From DATKBT01 sp035546295 (GTDB lineage Bacteria; Acidobacteriota; Thermoanaerobaculia; Multivoradales; Multivoraceae): a stretch of 36,052 nt of DNA. This document shows positions 35,453-36,052 of the stretch, one piece after another. The stretch spans positions 1-36,052 of the forward strand of contig DATKBT010000103.1 in NCBI GenBank assembly GCA_035546295.1. Reading direction: 5' to 3'. Each line of letters begins with the position of its first letter. Position 1 is the first letter of the stretch. The position numbers and the translations under genes were made by a program. The notes below the pieces were generated by a model, which was given only the letters and a program-made list of their open reading frames with translations, ran no database searches and was not told the DNA's origin.

Positions 35453-36052
35453 CTACAACAGCTCGCGACGGCGGACCCGGCGCAGCACCTCGCCGCCGAG
35501 CCTTCGATAGGCGACGCCGCCCGCCGACCAGCTCTCGTACTCGAAGATCGACTGACCCTCGCCCGAGGCGACGGCGAGGCGGATGTTGAGCGGGATCTCG
35601 GTGTTCAGGACGCGTCGGCCGTAGCGCTTGCGGACCTCGGCGACCAGCTCGTCGGTGACCTTGGTCCGATGATCGACCATGGTGAGGAGGATGCCGATCA
35701 GGTCAGGCTGCTTGCTCGGAATCGCCGCCTCCACGCCGGCGAAGAACCGCTCGAGCGCGTCGACCGCGAGTCGCTGCGGGTTCACGGGCACGATGTAGCC
35801 GTCGCTCGCGCGAAGCGCCATGACGCTCAGAACGGAGAGCCCGGGAGGGCTGTCGATCACGATGACGTCGAAGCGTCGCTTGAGCGGCGCCAGCGCCTTG
35901 GCCAGTCGGCGCTCCGGATGCTGCTTGCGCGCCAGCGCCAGATCGGCGCCCGCCAGCTCGAGCGATCCCGGCACCAGCGACAGGTCCTCGACCGTCGTCG
36001 GCACGACGGCGGCCGCCATCGCCGCGTCGCGCAGGAGCACGTCGGCCAGAGT
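35453..36052 (-). CDS. ParA/MinD-family ATPase, C-terminal part (runs off the window)
   Basis: About 199 codons are visible, open to the right edge; the N-terminus with the deviant Walker A (KGGxGKT) lies outside. What is seen begins TLADVLLRDAA, the usual region after switch I, followed by the Walker B-type strand FDVIVIDSPPGLSVL, the IVPVNPQRLAVDALERF segment and a helix with LIGILLTMVDHRT. The closing part, TEIPLNIRLAVASGEGQSI and FEYES, is typical of Soj/ParA. Such ATPases move chromosomal or plasmid origins, or position large protein assemblies, by cycling on DNA or membranes. No parB is seen on this side. A window edge, not a truncation, explains the missing part. Confidence 0.9.
   Translation of the reverse strand, partial: TLADVLLRDAAMAAAVVPTTVEDLSLVPGSLELAGADLALARKQHPERRLAKALAPLKRRFDVIVIDSPPGLSVLSVMALRASDGYIVPVNPQRLAVDALERFFAGVEAAIPSKQPDLIGILLTMVDHRTKVTDELVAEVRKRYGRRVLNTEIPLNIRLAVASGEGQSIFEYESWSAGGVAYRRLGGEVLRRVRRRELL

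Overview
The window is visibly very GC-rich, with strong G/C third positions in every real gene. It carries no rRNA, tRNA, CRISPR array or phage region that I can recognise. Several traits point to an uncultivated or little-studied Acidobacteriota-type bacterium: a duplicated MacB/FtsX permease without its own ATPase (ADOP type), a sulfatase fused to TPR repeats, a GH109-type oxidoreductase with a twin-arginine leader, a secreted protein ending in an 'SDDLESGD...W' tail, and many exported quinoproteins. The assignment rests on gene families only and is an inference.

Layout from left to right. (1) 316-3179: a ferritin-like protein, then a tightly packed trio of a secreted protein, a class II HDAC/acetylpolyamine-amidohydrolase-like deacetylase and a TrmH-type tRNA methyltransferase, joined by TTGA and ATGA overlaps. 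(2) 3290-6957: a deoxyribose-phosphate cassette of deoC, a catalytically complete aldehyde dehydrogenase and an overlapping second ALDH-like protein without a catalytic half. (3) 6986-13101: a tiny secreted protein, a stand-alone NFACT-R protein, a secreted S9 peptidase, and an ADOP permease behind the clearest promoter/operator in the window. (4) 13252-16901: a secreted amidohydrolase coupled to an RlmL-like RNA methyltransferase on the minus strand, divergent from a DUF547 lipoprotein. (5) 17107-20599: a 54-codon-class small gene with an excellent ribosome binding site, a repeat-rich leader, a GH109-type oxidoreductase and a SAM methyltransferase. (6) 20834-23464: a two-gene split LigD, with a polymerase/primase protein and an ATP-dependent ligase facing each other; no Ku gene is in the window. 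(7) 23616-24399: a broken glucose/sorbosone dehydrogenase. (8) 24803-29071: ThpR, a four-gene overlapping operon for a membrane redox module (cytochrome b-type ferric-reductase domain fused to a Rieske domain, plus a protein with a conserved-looking Cys/His motif), and a YciE-type ferritin-like gene behind a near-consensus sigma-54 promoter. (9) 29311-36052: a sulfatase-TPR lipoprotein, a PQQ dehydrogenase with a cytochrome c inside the propeller, a 277-bp element with perfect 20-bp terminal inverted repeats, a secreted protein and the C-terminal part of a ParA ATPase that runs off the right edge.

The intergenic DNA is unusually structured. A 26-27 bp hairpin element occurs at least six times with compensating stem changes, a six-unit 17-18 bp tandem array lies upstream of the small gene, and several short direct repeats sit next to start or stop codons.

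The best candidates for something undescribed are the Rieske/ferric-reductase operon (25697-28351), the small gene with its palindrome and tandem array (17107-17529), the covarying hairpin family, and the CTAG-ended element at 34237-34513.
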